Positions 17,310 through 24,442 of a DNA stretch of 64,000 nt are shown here, piece by piece. A model generated the notes under the pieces. The model was not told the origin of the DNA. It searched no databases and saw only the letters and a list, made by a program, of their open reading frames with translations. The stretch lies in contig CADCDP010000014.1 in NCBI GenBank assembly GCA_902800305.1, positions 1-64,000 on the forward strand, in the 5' to 3' direction. Positions within the stretch are counted from its first letter, which is position 1. Each line of letters opens with the position of its first letter. The stretch is from an uncultured Bacteroidales bacterium (GTDB lineage Bacteria > Bacteroidota > Bacteroidia > Bacteroidales > Bacteroidaceae). The position numbers and the translations under genes were made by a program.

Positions 17310-17777
17310 ATGGCAAAAATAACCAGCGAACAATTCATGAAAATGTCACGTCTTATATTTTTATTGCTGTTTGTCGAATGTTCTATTGCGGCCAACGCAC
17401 AATTCTTTTTTGGCTTCCCACAACAGCAGATGGAACAAAGGCAAACGGAGAAGTACACGGCTCCATCCTACAAGGGAGGTGAGGCTGCCATCCAAGCGTT
17501 TATCACCAAGAACTTTCAGCAGCCCTCAGAGCGTGAAAGGGTAGAGGGGAAAATTGTGGTAGCTGTGATTGTCGGCCCTAAAGGAAAACCGATTGACGCT
17601 CAAGTCGTCAGGTCTGTGAATAACACCCTCAATACAGAAGCCGTACGAGTGTGTAAGAAGATGAAGTTTAAGCCTGCTACCGTTGGCAAGAAAAAGGTGA
17701 AAGGCCGTATCGACATTACTTTCCCCATCAAGCATGGTCGGGTCTCTTTCGTTGACTTGCCAACCATAGAAGTATAG
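17310..17777 (+). CDS. Secreted TonB C-terminal domain protein
   Basis: 155-residue protein whose C-terminal half is a TonB_C domain: KGGEAAIQAFITKNFQQP (about 55-72), KIVVAVIVGPKGKPIDAQVVRS and EAVRVCKKMKFKPATVGKKKVKGRIDITFPI. Unlike true TonB it lacks the Pro-rich periplasmic spacer. The N-terminus has a cleavable-looking signal (RLIFLLLFVECSIAANAQ), so it is probably a small periplasmic protein. The start may be 17310, or the ATG at 17337 just before the signal sequence. Stand-alone TonB_C proteins are frequent in Bacteroidetes and their role is mostly unknown. Confidence 0.75.
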   Translation: MAKITSEQFMKMSRLIFLLLFVECSIAANAQFFFGFPQQQMEQRQTEKYTAPSYKGGEAAIQAFITKNFQQPSERERVEGKIVVAVIVGPKGKPIDAQVVRSVNNTLNTEAVRVCKKMKFKPATVGKKKVKGRIDITFPIKHGRVSFVDLPTIEV

Positions 17778-17808
17778 AATAGTTTGAACTCTTGAGCACA
17801 CCACCTAA

Positions 17809-17873
17809 TCGCACCCGTCGGGTACGACTTGCCGCACCCGACGGGTACGCCACGTCGAACCCGACGGGTGCGA
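17809..17873. repeat. Array of three CCCG-A/T-CGGG palindromes
   Basis: TCGCACCCGTCGGGT (17809-17823) is the exact inverse of ACCCGACGGGTGCGA (17859-17873), and a third unit GCACCCGACGGGTACG lies between (17833-17848). Any two units can pair, so alternative hairpins are possible. It lies between convergent genes but lacks a T-tract. Confidence 0.65.
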
Positions 17874-17932
17874 TTCAGAGGTAACCTCGATACCTGTTAT
17901 GGGGTGCCCTCTTATCTCAAAATCATCTGTGC

Positions 17933-18628
17933 CTATCGTGTTCTTACAAACAGCGTGTTGCTTGTATTACACCTACCAGCGTATGATGTATTTAGCTCAA
18001 TCCCTATCGACTGATTGTTACGCGCCTTGTTGCAATGCACTCTTCCCGTATATCGAATTTTTTGTCCTGGCTGCAAAGTGGTGGTGAGGGAAGGGGATAT
18101 TCTGAAATCTTTTTGATTGCTTACGCTCAGATAGATAACAATATCTTGCAGCACCATGTCTGAAGTGTTGGTGACAAAGCTTTCCACCTCGATGGTTTCT
18201 CCTTTGGAGATATAGCCATCTCCATCGGCATCCATATAGCAGAGGTCGGAAATGCTGGTCATGGTAAGCGAGGATTTGCCTCCGTATGCACCACCGCCAA
18301 TTTGTTCATCGTAGTCATCCCTACTTGTTCTGGTGTTAATCTGACTGCCATCGTATCGTCGTGCCTCCGACCTTTCATTTTGTTCTATCTGATTCGCGAT
18401 ACCAACGCCGAGCATCGCCCCAACTCCCATGCCAATGAGACCTCCCAACGCTGCATTTTCGCCACGAAAACGTCCATGTCCAGATAAGTAACCAACGCTT
18501 GATCCAACCCTTCCGCCAATCATGGCACCAGTCAAACCGCTGGATGCTTGATAGGCACTGGTACAACTGCTTGCCAATAAGACTGTTGCCAATGTGAGGC
18601 ATGTAATTTTAGTCATTTTCATAATCAT
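17933..18628 (-). CDS. Glycine-zipper lipoprotein
   Basis: Predicted lipoprotein of 231 residues. From the start at 18628 the signal peptide ends in the lipobox LLASSC. A glycine-zipper stretch follows (GLTGAMIGGRVGSSVGYLSG, then ALGGLIGMGVGAMLGVGIA), as in proteins that insert into or span the outer membrane. The C-terminal half (from SLTMTSISDLCYMDADGDGY on) looks like a beta-sandwich, with an EF-hand-like DADGDGYISKGE loop. The long frame begins at 18664 inside nudC; ATGs at 18628 and 18622 are better placed before the signal. It lies just behind nudC. Function unknown. Confidence 0.7.
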   Translation of the reverse strand: MIMKMTKITCLTLATVLLASSCTSAYQASSGLTGAMIGGRVGSSVGYLSGHGRFRGENAALGGLIGMGVGAMLGVGIANQIEQNERSEARRYDGSQINTRTSRDDYDEQIGGGAYGGKSSLTMTSISDLCYMDADGDGYISKGETIEVESFVTNTSDMVLQDIVIYLSVSNQKDFRISPSLTTTLQPGQKIRYTGRVHCNKARNNQSIGIELNTSYAGRCNTSNTLFVRTR

Positions 18629-18653
18629 GCTTTTTAAGTGTTTGAAACATTTT

Positions 18654-19529
18654 TCACTGTTCATCTTTCACTTTTACTTTTGTAGCAGATGCTTTTTCTG
18701 CCACATAATCATCAATTAACCTTCTGGCTATCGACATCTTGTCGGGTATAGGGGGAAGATGATCTCTGTTGAACCATTTGGCATTGCTTAATTCCTCTTC
18801 CTGCAAATGCAAGTCGCCACTCACATAATCGGCTGTAAATCCAATCATCACACCACAAGGATAAGGCCACGGCTGGCTTCCGAAATAGCGGATATTCGTG
18901 ATTTCCAATCCGACTTCTTCATGCACCTCTCTGACGACGCACTCTTCCAGCGTTTCGCCCGTTTCCACAAATCCTGCCACCAATCCGTACATTTCGCTAC
19001 GACGAAAATTCTTGGCATGTACGAGTAAGATGTCGTCATCTTTCCTGATGCGCACAATAATGGCAGGACTCACCTGAGGCCACACTTCTTTTCCGCAGTT
19101 TGTACAACGCTTGCTGATAACAGTATGCCGTTTCATCGGTGCACCACACATACCACAATATCGGGTGTTCTCATCCCAATAGAGTAATTCTGCCGCTTTG
19201 CCTGCCGCATTGTAGAACTCGTAAGGCAATACATTCCACGATTCTCTCAGTCCTACCGTCTCCAAACCTTTCATGTCAGCTGGAGGTGTACTCAAACTGT
19301 ATGCCACACATGGTTTCCCATTGAGCATCGGAAGCTCTTGCCGTGGTGTCCATTCTTTCATCGGTATGGGCGGTACGTCTGTACAAGGTACGGAATAACC
19401 CTCCTCATCATGCTGAAGCAAAAGTGAGTTGCTTATAAATACAAACCAATATGTCTGCTCCGTTTTCATTCTGTCACTAAATTCATTTTTCGGGTCAAAA
19501 TTAGTCATTATTTGTGACATGAAAGCCAT
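18654..19529 (-). CDS. nudC: NADH pyrophosphatase (NAD-cap hydrolase) NudC
   Basis: Hydrolyses NAD(H) to NMN(H) and AMP; NudC enzymes also remove NAD caps from RNA. The 291-residue protein has the four-Cys zinc ribbon (CGMCGAP...CTNCGKE, about 141-166), the Nudix box GFVETGETLEECVVREVHEE (about 200-219) with its REVHEE core, and the NudC-specific SQPWPYP motif (about 232-238). The N-terminal domain is divergent, as usual. The last codons reach the lipoprotein gene region, so the two are probably cotranscribed. Confidence 0.93.
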   Translation of the reverse strand: MAFMSQIMTNFDPKNEFSDRMKTEQTYWFVFISNSLLLQHDEEGYSVPCTDVPPIPMKEWTPRQELPMLNGKPCVAYSLSTPPADMKGLETVGLRESWNVLPYEFYNAAGKAAELLYWDENTRYCGMCGAPMKRHTVISKRCTNCGKEVWPQVSPAIIVRIRKDDDILLVHAKNFRRSEMYGLVAGFVETGETLEECVVREVHEEVGLEITNIRYFGSQPWPYPCGVMIGFTADYVSGDLHLQEEELSNAKWFNRDHLPPIPDKMSIARRLIDDYVAEKASATKVKVKDEQ

Positions 19530-19598
19530 TTTTTATATTTAAAATCCTTAAAAAAGTTAAGAGTTTGCCGATAAGTTGTAAATTAGAACGAAAAAGAT

Positions 19599-19606
19599 TA
19601 CTTTTG
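19599..19606 (+). promoter_or_regulatory. -7 box (TACTTTTG) for the GH25 gene
   Basis: TACTTTTG lies 21 bases before the ATG at 19628, with GTTG (19574-19577) about 21 bases upstream. Its position also supports 19628 over the earlier in-frame start at 19565. Confidence 0.6.
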
Positions 19607-19627
19607 TACCAAATTTCATCAAGTAAT

Positions 19628-20452
19628 ATGATTAACGTTCATCGCGCGTACATATATATAATAATAACACTGGCAGCATCAATGCTGTGTTTCTCTCCTC
19701 TGTGGGCTCAGAAAAAGCAGAAGCCTAAAAAAAAGTCAAAATCGGAATTAGTGGACGACATTCAACCAGACCCAATCGCAAGGAAGTCGCGCCCAGACAG
19801 GCATCCCAAACTTTTGGAAATGCCGATATTGCTGGGAAGTGTGACGGGTGACCAACTGCATGGCATTGATGTGAGCCATTATCAAGGCCGAATCAATTGG
19901 GACGAAGTGGCCAAAGACCCGAAAGTGAACTATGTATATCTGAAAGCAACGGAAGGTGTTAATACAACAGACGACACTTATCGCTATAACTTCCAAGAAT
20001 GCAAGAGGGTAGGTCTGAAAGTGGGTAGCTATCTTTTCTTCCGGCCTCATCTTTCAGCCAGGACACAGTTTGAGCTTTTCGTGTCTGTTGTCGATACCAA
20101 GAAGCAAGATTTGCTTCCCCTCATTGATGCTGAAGTTATCAAAGGGGTATCGACAAGTGTATTCCAGACAAGACTCTTGGAACTATGCGAATTGTTCGAA
20201 AAAGAGTATGGGAAGAAACCGCTTATCTATACAGGAAGAAATTTCTACAACAAGCACATCTATGGTAATTCACGCTTGAAGGCTTACAAATATTTTATTG
20301 CCGCTTACGCCTTCGATGAGCCTGAACTATATGGTAGTGATGACTATCTGATGTGGCAATATTCGGCAACGGGACGAGTGCGCGGCATACGAGGAAACGT
20401 TGACATGAGTCGGTTTGTCGGTCGGCATAGTTTGAGGGAAATTATCTACTAA
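19628..20452 (+). CDS. Secreted glycoside hydrolase family 25 lysozyme
   Basis: Cleaves the beta-1,4 bond between MurNAc and GlcNAc in peptidoglycan. The 274-residue protein starts with a signal peptide (IYIIITLAASMLCFSPLWAQ), then a short Lys-rich linker (KKQKPKKKSKSE) and a GH25 domain: HGIDVSHYQGRINWDEVA with the first catalytic Asp, VYLKATEGVNTTDD, LPLIDAEV with the acidic pair, LIYTGRNFYNK and the C-terminal MWQYSATGRVRGIRGNVDMSR. All landmark residues are present. It may serve in wall remodelling or against competitors. It stands alone. Confidence 0.92.
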   Translation: MINVHRAYIYIIITLAASMLCFSPLWAQKKQKPKKKSKSELVDDIQPDPIARKSRPDRHPKLLEMPILLGSVTGDQLHGIDVSHYQGRINWDEVAKDPKVNYVYLKATEGVNTTDDTYRYNFQECKRVGLKVGSYLFFRPHLSARTQFELFVSVVDTKKQDLLPLIDAEVIKGVSTSVFQTRLLELCELFEKEYGKKPLIYTGRNFYNKHIYGNSRLKAYKYFIAAYAFDEPELYGSDDYLMWQYSATGRVRGIRGNVDMSRFVGRHSLREIIY

Positions 20453-20550
20453 AACCACGCTTTTTTGCCAAAATGTGCTTAAAAACATACTTTTTTCGCG
20501 GGAAACATGCTAAAAAACATAAAAAGTTTGTCTGGTTAAGAAGAAAGTTG

Positions 20551-20558
20551 TAACTTTG
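20551..20558 (+). promoter_or_regulatory. Promoter (-33 TTTG, -7 TAACTTTG) for the lysozyme-fold protein
   Basis: TTTG at 20527-20530 and TAACTTTG at 20551-20558 are spaced by 20 bases, a textbook Bacteroidetes promoter. The ATG follows at 20591. Confidence 0.75.
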
Positions 20559-20590
20559 CAGCAGTTTTCAGAAACTAAAGGTAAGATTGT

Positions 20591-21028
20591 ATGAAGAAAT
20601 TACTAGTATTAGTCCTGATGACTGTCTCACTTACGGCTGCTGCGAAGCCAGCTCCACAGATAGATCTTCAGAAGAAATGGGGTGCTGTCATTCAAGCCAT
20701 CGCGATGGTGGAGAGTGAATGTAAACCCAACAAAGTATCTAGGAATGGGCTCTACGTCGGTTATCTGCAGATTTCCGAGATCCTAGTGCGCGAGTGTAAC
20801 CGCATCGTTGGATACAAAAAGTACACTTACGCTGATCGTTATGACAAACAGAAAAGCATCGAGATGTTCATCGATTATCAGGAACACTACAATCCAGATG
20901 GAAACATGGAAAGAGCCATCCGTCTTTGGAACTCCGGTGACCTGAAATGCATGACACGAAAAGCTCGTACAGAGGGTTACTACAAGCGAGTAATGGCGAA
21001 GTACACAAGCACAGCTTCTCTGCAATAA
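20591..21028 (+). CDS. Small secreted protein with a lytic-transglycosylase-like fold
   Basis: 145 residues with a clear signal peptide (KKLLVLVLMTVSLTAAAKPA). The mature part has landmarks resembling SLT-type transglycosylases: AIAMVESECKPNKVS (about 37-51, with a possible catalytic Glu), GLYVGYLQIS (about 54-63) and AIRLWNSGDLKC...YYKRVMAKY near the end. It is shorter than most transglycosylases, so activity is uncertain. It lies directly behind the GH25 gene but has its own promoter. The alternative is a non-enzymatic Bacteroidetes-specific relative. Confidence 0.75.
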   Translation: MKKLLVLVLMTVSLTAAAKPAPQIDLQKKWGAVIQAIAMVESECKPNKVSRNGLYVGYLQISEILVRECNRIVGYKKYTYADRYDKQKSIEMFIDYQEHYNPDGNMERAIRLWNSGDLKCMTRKARTEGYYKRVMAKYTSTASLQ

Positions 21029-21063
21029 CAAAGAAAAAGATTTATTTTTTTTCATAGCAAAAT

Positions 21064-21104
21064 GTCCAAGACTACAACTTCTCGTTTGGTCTTGGACGTT
21101 TTTT
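21064..21104 (+). terminator. Terminator after the lysozyme-fold protein
   Basis: GTCCAAGAC (21064-21072) pairs with GTCTTGGAC (21089-21097) and is followed by GTTTTTT. Confidence 0.8.
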
Positions 21105-21113
21105 GTGGATAGA

Positions 21114-21157
21114 CACAAAAAAAGAAGGACTATATGAAATCTCATACGTCCTTCTTT
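21114..21157 (-). terminator. Terminator of the secG operon
   Basis: On the minus strand AAGAAGGAC (21156-21148) pairs with GTCCTTCTT (21130-21122), followed by a T-rich tract ending near 21114. It lies about 20 bases past the secG stop. Confidence 0.75.
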
Positions 21158-21175
21158 CAACATTGTCCGCTTTGC

Positions 21176-21505
21176 TTATTGAGCAGGTTCCTGTGTGCTC
21201 GTTGCTGGGAATGATGGAACATTCTCCGCATCCGTTGACTGAGCAGGAACTGTGATGTTGATGGGTGCCTCCTCTACGGTGTTCTTTGTGACGAAAGCTG
21301 CAGAAATGACGCTAAGCACAACCATCGTTGCAGCGAGAATCCATGTGCCCTTCTCAAGGAAATCGGTTGTTTTACGCACACCCATAATTTGGTTTGAAGA
21401 GGCAAAGCTGGATGCAAGGCCACCGCCTTTTGATTCTTGAATAAGAACGATTCCGCACATCAGAATGGAGGCGAGAATCACGAGTACAATAATTAATGAG
21501 TACAT
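21176..21505 (-). CDS. secG: Preprotein translocase subunit SecG
   Basis: Inner-membrane accessory subunit of the SecYEG channel. The 109-residue protein has two transmembrane helices (LIIVLVILASILMCGIVLIQ, about 4-23, and WILAATMVVLSVISAAFV) separated by the family signature ESKGGGLASSFASSNQIMG (about 24-42). The C-terminal tail is Thr/Pro/Ala-rich. It is the last gene of the minus-strand set sigma54 activator - lptE - TPR protein - secG. Confidence 0.95.
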   Translation of the reverse strand: MYSLIIVLVILASILMCGIVLIQESKGGGLASSFASSNQIMGVRKTTDFLEKGTWILAATMVVLSVISAAFVTKNTVEEAPINITVPAQSTDAENVPSFPATSTQEPAQ

Positions 21506-21558
21506 TTTAATTGAGCTATTTTTGTTACTTAAGTTCTGTTTCTTTTTTAGCTGAAACC

Positions 21559-22320
21559 TCAGCTTTTATCCTTTCTCTCGTTCAGTATAATTTCGAGAAG
21601 ACTGATTTGTGGTGCAAAGTTAGAACTTTTTTTCGGATTATTCAAACAAATCTTGCGTAATATTTCCAAAGCTTGCTGATATCTGCCTTGTTTAATGTAG
21701 ATATTCACCATACTTTCGGTATAAATCTCTTCTTCTTCGGTAGAAAACTCGGGTGAAACAAACTCGTCTTCGTCTATTGCAGGGATTTCAACTCTTTGTT
21801 TCCCTTCCGTTTCTTTAATGAAATTGTCGATGAGTTCTGCTCCTTTCAACTTGGGCTCTTTGGTCGAACCGGAGTTCTTGGACTTAGAGGCGTTGGCGTT
21901 GGTTTCTTGCTGCATCAAGTATGATGCGTAATCTGTAGTCAAATCAGCGTATGAAGGCACATTCCGGGAACGATTATCGCTGTCCGTCTCAATGCTTCCT
22001 TTCTTCAAAAATCTGTCAATTAACGAGATGGTTCTGTCGCTATCTCCTTCTGTCTCGATGCTGGAGTCATTGTATTGGGTTGGCAATTGATAGTTATTGC
22101 CTTCTGTCATCACAAACAAAGCCGTTCGGTCGGGAACGAAGATGCTTGCCTTCCTCAATTCGGGGCCAAAATCTTTCGAACGGAGCCTATAAAGATTGGC
22201 CAAATACAGCAAACGCACAGCTTGGAAGAAAGGGTACTTCTCAACATAAGCCTTCAGTTCGGGCAAAGTCTCCACATTCAGTTTCGACGGGTCTTCAATC
22301 AATGCTCTTATATCTATCAT
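21559..22320 (-). CDS. Bacteroidales-specific TPR-like protein
   Basis: 253-residue cytoplasmic protein without signal or membrane segment. The N-terminal 80 residues are helical (LPELKAYVEKYPFFQAVRLL), the middle is low-complexity and polar (about 150-175), and the C-terminus has a TPR-like pair of helices (SMVNIYIKQGRYQQALEILRKICLNNP, about 212-238). Its constant place between lptE and secG in this order suggests a role linked to envelope assembly, but no function is known to me. The space to lptE holds a palindromic repeat element. Confidence 0.7.
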   Translation of the reverse strand: MIDIRALIEDPSKLNVETLPELKAYVEKYPFFQAVRLLYLANLYRLRSKDFGPELRKASIFVPDRTALFVMTEGNNYQLPTQYNDSSIETEGDSDRTISLIDRFLKKGSIETDSDNRSRNVPSYADLTTDYASYLMQQETNANASKSKNSGSTKEPKLKGAELIDNFIKETEGKQRVEIPAIDEDEFVSPEFSTEEEEIYTESMVNIYIKQGRYQQALEILRKICLNNPKKSSNFAPQISLLEIILNERKDKS

Positions 22321-22335
22321 GTATAGTCAATATAA

Positions 22336-22440
22336 AGTTTTTGTAAAGGTTAAAGTTTAAGGTTTAAAGTTTAAAGAGGCTAATTCGCAAACAAGCCGCA
22401 TGGTCTTTAAACTTTAAACTCTAAACTGTAAACTTTATAA
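22336..22440. repeat. Intra-operon palindromic repeat element, copy 1
   Basis: A/T-rich arms (AAGGTTAAAGTTTAAGG... and ...TTTAAACTCTAAACTGTAAA) surround a GC-rich core that reads, in the direction of transcription, ACCATGCGGCTTGTTTGCGA then ATTAGCC. The same core recurs at about 60310-60350. It fills the gap between lptE and the TPR gene. Confidence 0.7.
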
Positions 22441-22448
22441 AATTATTT

Positions 22449-22964
22449 CTACCAGTTAGCGACAGTTGCATTAAAGATTTGGTCAACGATGTCGTTAATC
22501 ATCTCTTGCACAAGTGCTTCTTGTACATTCACCAGCTGTTGCGATGAGTCATATTCAGTCGTAGCACTAAATTTCTGCTCAAAGTCTTCTTCATGTTTGT
22601 TGTTGTTCACATAACGAACGTTCACCGTCATCTTCAGTTGCACCTGTGCCGCATAGCCATCAGAACTTACGCTTTTGTTTGTCTGGCTATACTCTACAAT
22701 CTCTCCTGATAGTTGCAGGTCACCGTTTCTTTTCAACACCGTCAGTTTGGTCTTCCGAGCAAAAGCGTCCGACAAAGAATTGTAGAACATCGATTCCATG
22801 GGACTCCACACATAATTGGCTCGGATGGGGAACTTATCGAGGCTGATGGATTTTGTCTTCGTATAGTCAATGCTTGTTCCTGAAAATTTATAGCTGACAG
22901 TACATGCTGCTACAGTCAGCACCACAAACAGCATGACCGATGATAAGATGGTGTTTCTTCTCAT
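22449..22964 (-). CDS. lptE: LPS assembly lipoprotein LptE family protein
   Basis: 171-residue outer-membrane lipoprotein that would plug the LptD channel in LPS export. It has a signal peptide ending in a lipobox (LTVAAC, Cys at about residue 21), then the Bacteroidetes LptE pattern YKFSGTSIDYTKTKSISLDK with NYVWSPMESMFYNSLSDAF, and a C-terminal helix. The start overlaps the stop of the sigma54 activator by four bases (22961-22964). The family is weakly conserved, and the assignment rests on the N-terminal pattern and operon position. Confidence 0.85.
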   Translation of the reverse strand: MRRNTILSSVMLFVVLTVAACTVSYKFSGTSIDYTKTKSISLDKFPIRANYVWSPMESMFYNSLSDAFARKTKLTVLKRNGDLQLSGEIVEYSQTNKSVSSDGYAAQVQLKMTVNVRYVNNNKHEEDFEQKFSATTEYDSSQQLVNVQEALVQEMINDIVDQIFNATVANW

Positions 22965-24259
22965 ATCTCCAATCCGTAATCTTTAATTTTTCGGTACAAA
23001 GTGCGTTCCGATATGTCCAGTTCCTTCGCTGTTTTTTTGCGGTTGCCGTTGTTTCGGCGCAAGGAATCTATGATGTTCTTTTTCATCAATTCCTTGTTCG
23101 ACATAGGAGTTTCTTCTATAGTTTCGATGTCAACATCCTGTATCGCACCATGATTGTAATGCATACGGCTTTTAGGGGAGTACCCCGATTCGTTCACCAT
23201 ATAAGGTTGCGATTGCTGGATGACCTGCGAATGAACGTATGGCATAGGTGTTTCCCTCACAGGAGTGTCTTCGCTGAACACATGGTAATTATCCTGTGTG
23301 GCACTCTGCATGTTGTTATGTACCAATTCTTTCAAGTCTTTTACTTCTTTACCGATACTTGAGAGCAACTGGAAGAGCATATCACGCTCTTTCTCATAGC
23401 TATGAGCTTCAGCAACATGGGGGTCGCGATTCATACTGTGTAACACCAATCCAGTTTCGCCCAGCGAATCGTCCGTCACGCCATATCCTTTCAGAATGTC
23501 TGCCGTGATTTCCCGCTCCTGGCTAATGATGCTGATTTGTTCCACCAGATTACGCAACTGTCGGATGTTGCCTGGCCATTTATACTTCAGCAACAAGATT
23601 CGTGCATCTTCAGTCAGTCTCACAGGCTCGATGCGATACTTTTCCGAGATGTCGTAGGCAAACTTACGGAACAGCAGTTCGATGTCTCGCCCACGCTCAC
23701 GCAAAGGTGGAATGCTGATGGGAATCGTATTGAGTCGGTAGTAGAGGTCTTCGCGAAACTTCCCCTCCCGAATAGCTTTCTGCATGTTCACATTGGTGGC
23801 AGCAACAATCCTCACGTCAGTTTTTCGCACCTCGCTTTCGCCCACACGAATGTATTCCCCCGTTTCCAACACACGCAAGAGCCTTGCTTGAGTGGCAAGG
23901 GGCAGTTCTCCCACTTCGTCAAGAAAGAGGGTACCGTTGTTGGCCACGCCGAAATAGCCTTCACGGTCGTCGAGCGCACCCGTGAACGAACCTTTTTTAT
24001 GACCAAAGAGTTCCGAATCGATAGTGCCTTCGGGCAGAGAACCGCAGTTGATGGCAAAATACTTATTGTGTTTTCTCCGCGAGTTATCGTGTATGACACG
24101 TGGAAGAACCTCTTTACCCACACCGCTTTCACCAAAGATGAGCACCGACAAGTCTGTCGGAGCCACTTGAATGGCGATGTCTATGCTGCGGTTCAGTCCT
24201 TCATAGTTGCCCACGATACCATAGCGTTGCTTGATTTGCTGAATGCTTTTGGAGTCCAT
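22961..24259 (-). CDS. Sigma54-dependent transcriptional activator without receiver domain
   Basis: 432-residue enhancer-binding protein that would open RpoN promoters. The AAA+ domain begins near residue 20 with Walker A GESGVGKE (about 43-50), the sigma54-contact loop GSFTGA (GAFTGA motif, about 92-97), Walker B GTLFLDEVGELP (about 108-119) and the R-finger region. A variable linker (about 280-385) precedes a Fis-type helix-turn-helix (NGNRKKTAKELDISERTLYRK). There is no N-terminal receiver or sensor domain, so activity must be set by expression, by partners or by the linker. It heads the lptE-TPR-secG operon. Confidence 0.92.
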   Translation of the reverse strand: MDSKSIQQIKQRYGIVGNYEGLNRSIDIAIQVAPTDLSVLIFGESGVGKEVLPRVIHDNSRRKHNKYFAINCGSLPEGTIDSELFGHKKGSFTGALDDREGYFGVANNGTLFLDEVGELPLATQARLLRVLETGEYIRVGESEVRKTDVRIVAATNVNMQKAIREGKFREDLYYRLNTIPISIPPLRERGRDIELLFRKFAYDISEKYRIEPVRLTEDARILLLKYKWPGNIRQLRNLVEQISIISQEREITADILKGYGVTDDSLGETGLVLHSMNRDPHVAEAHSYEKERDMLFQLLSSIGKEVKDLKELVHNNMQSATQDNYHVFSEDTPVRETPMPYVHSQVIQQSQPYMVNESGYSPKSRMHYNHGAIQDVDIETIEETPMSNKELMKKNIIDSLRRNNGNRKKTAKELDISERTLYRKIKDYGLEI

Positions 24260-24278
24260 GCTGTTCTTATTTTCGTGA

Positions 24279-24286
24279 CAAAATTA
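24279..24286 (-). promoter_or_regulatory. -7 box (TAATTTTG) for the sigma54 activator operon
   Basis: On the minus strand TAATTTTG lies 20 bases before the ATG at 24259. Together with the plus-strand box at 24416 it makes a divergent promoter region. Confidence 0.5.
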
Positions 24287-24415
24287 CTGCTTTTTTTTGA
24301 ATCCACAATGAAATTCTGTCAGTTTTTAATGAATGTTCTTTGTTTTCTATCCTCGCATTCTCTCGAATGAAACAAAATTCTTGCTGCAACTCGCTTATGT
24401 TTCAGATTTTTCACG

Positions 24416-24423
24416 TATATTTG
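24416..24423 (+). promoter_or_regulatory. -7 box (TATATTTG) for the ABC ATPase gene
   Basis: TATATTTGC matches TAnnTTTG and lies 20 bases before the ATG at 24443. Confidence 0.6.
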
Positions 24424-24442
24424 CAACGTAAAACGTCTGAAG

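Noticed and set aside
17809..17873. Simple intrinsic terminator
   Set aside because: Stable hairpins are possible but no T-tract follows on either strand, and three units are more than a terminator needs.
23537..24370. 277-codon plus-strand frame opposite the sigma54 activator
   Set aside because: Antisense to a gene with complete AAA+ motifs; no start context.
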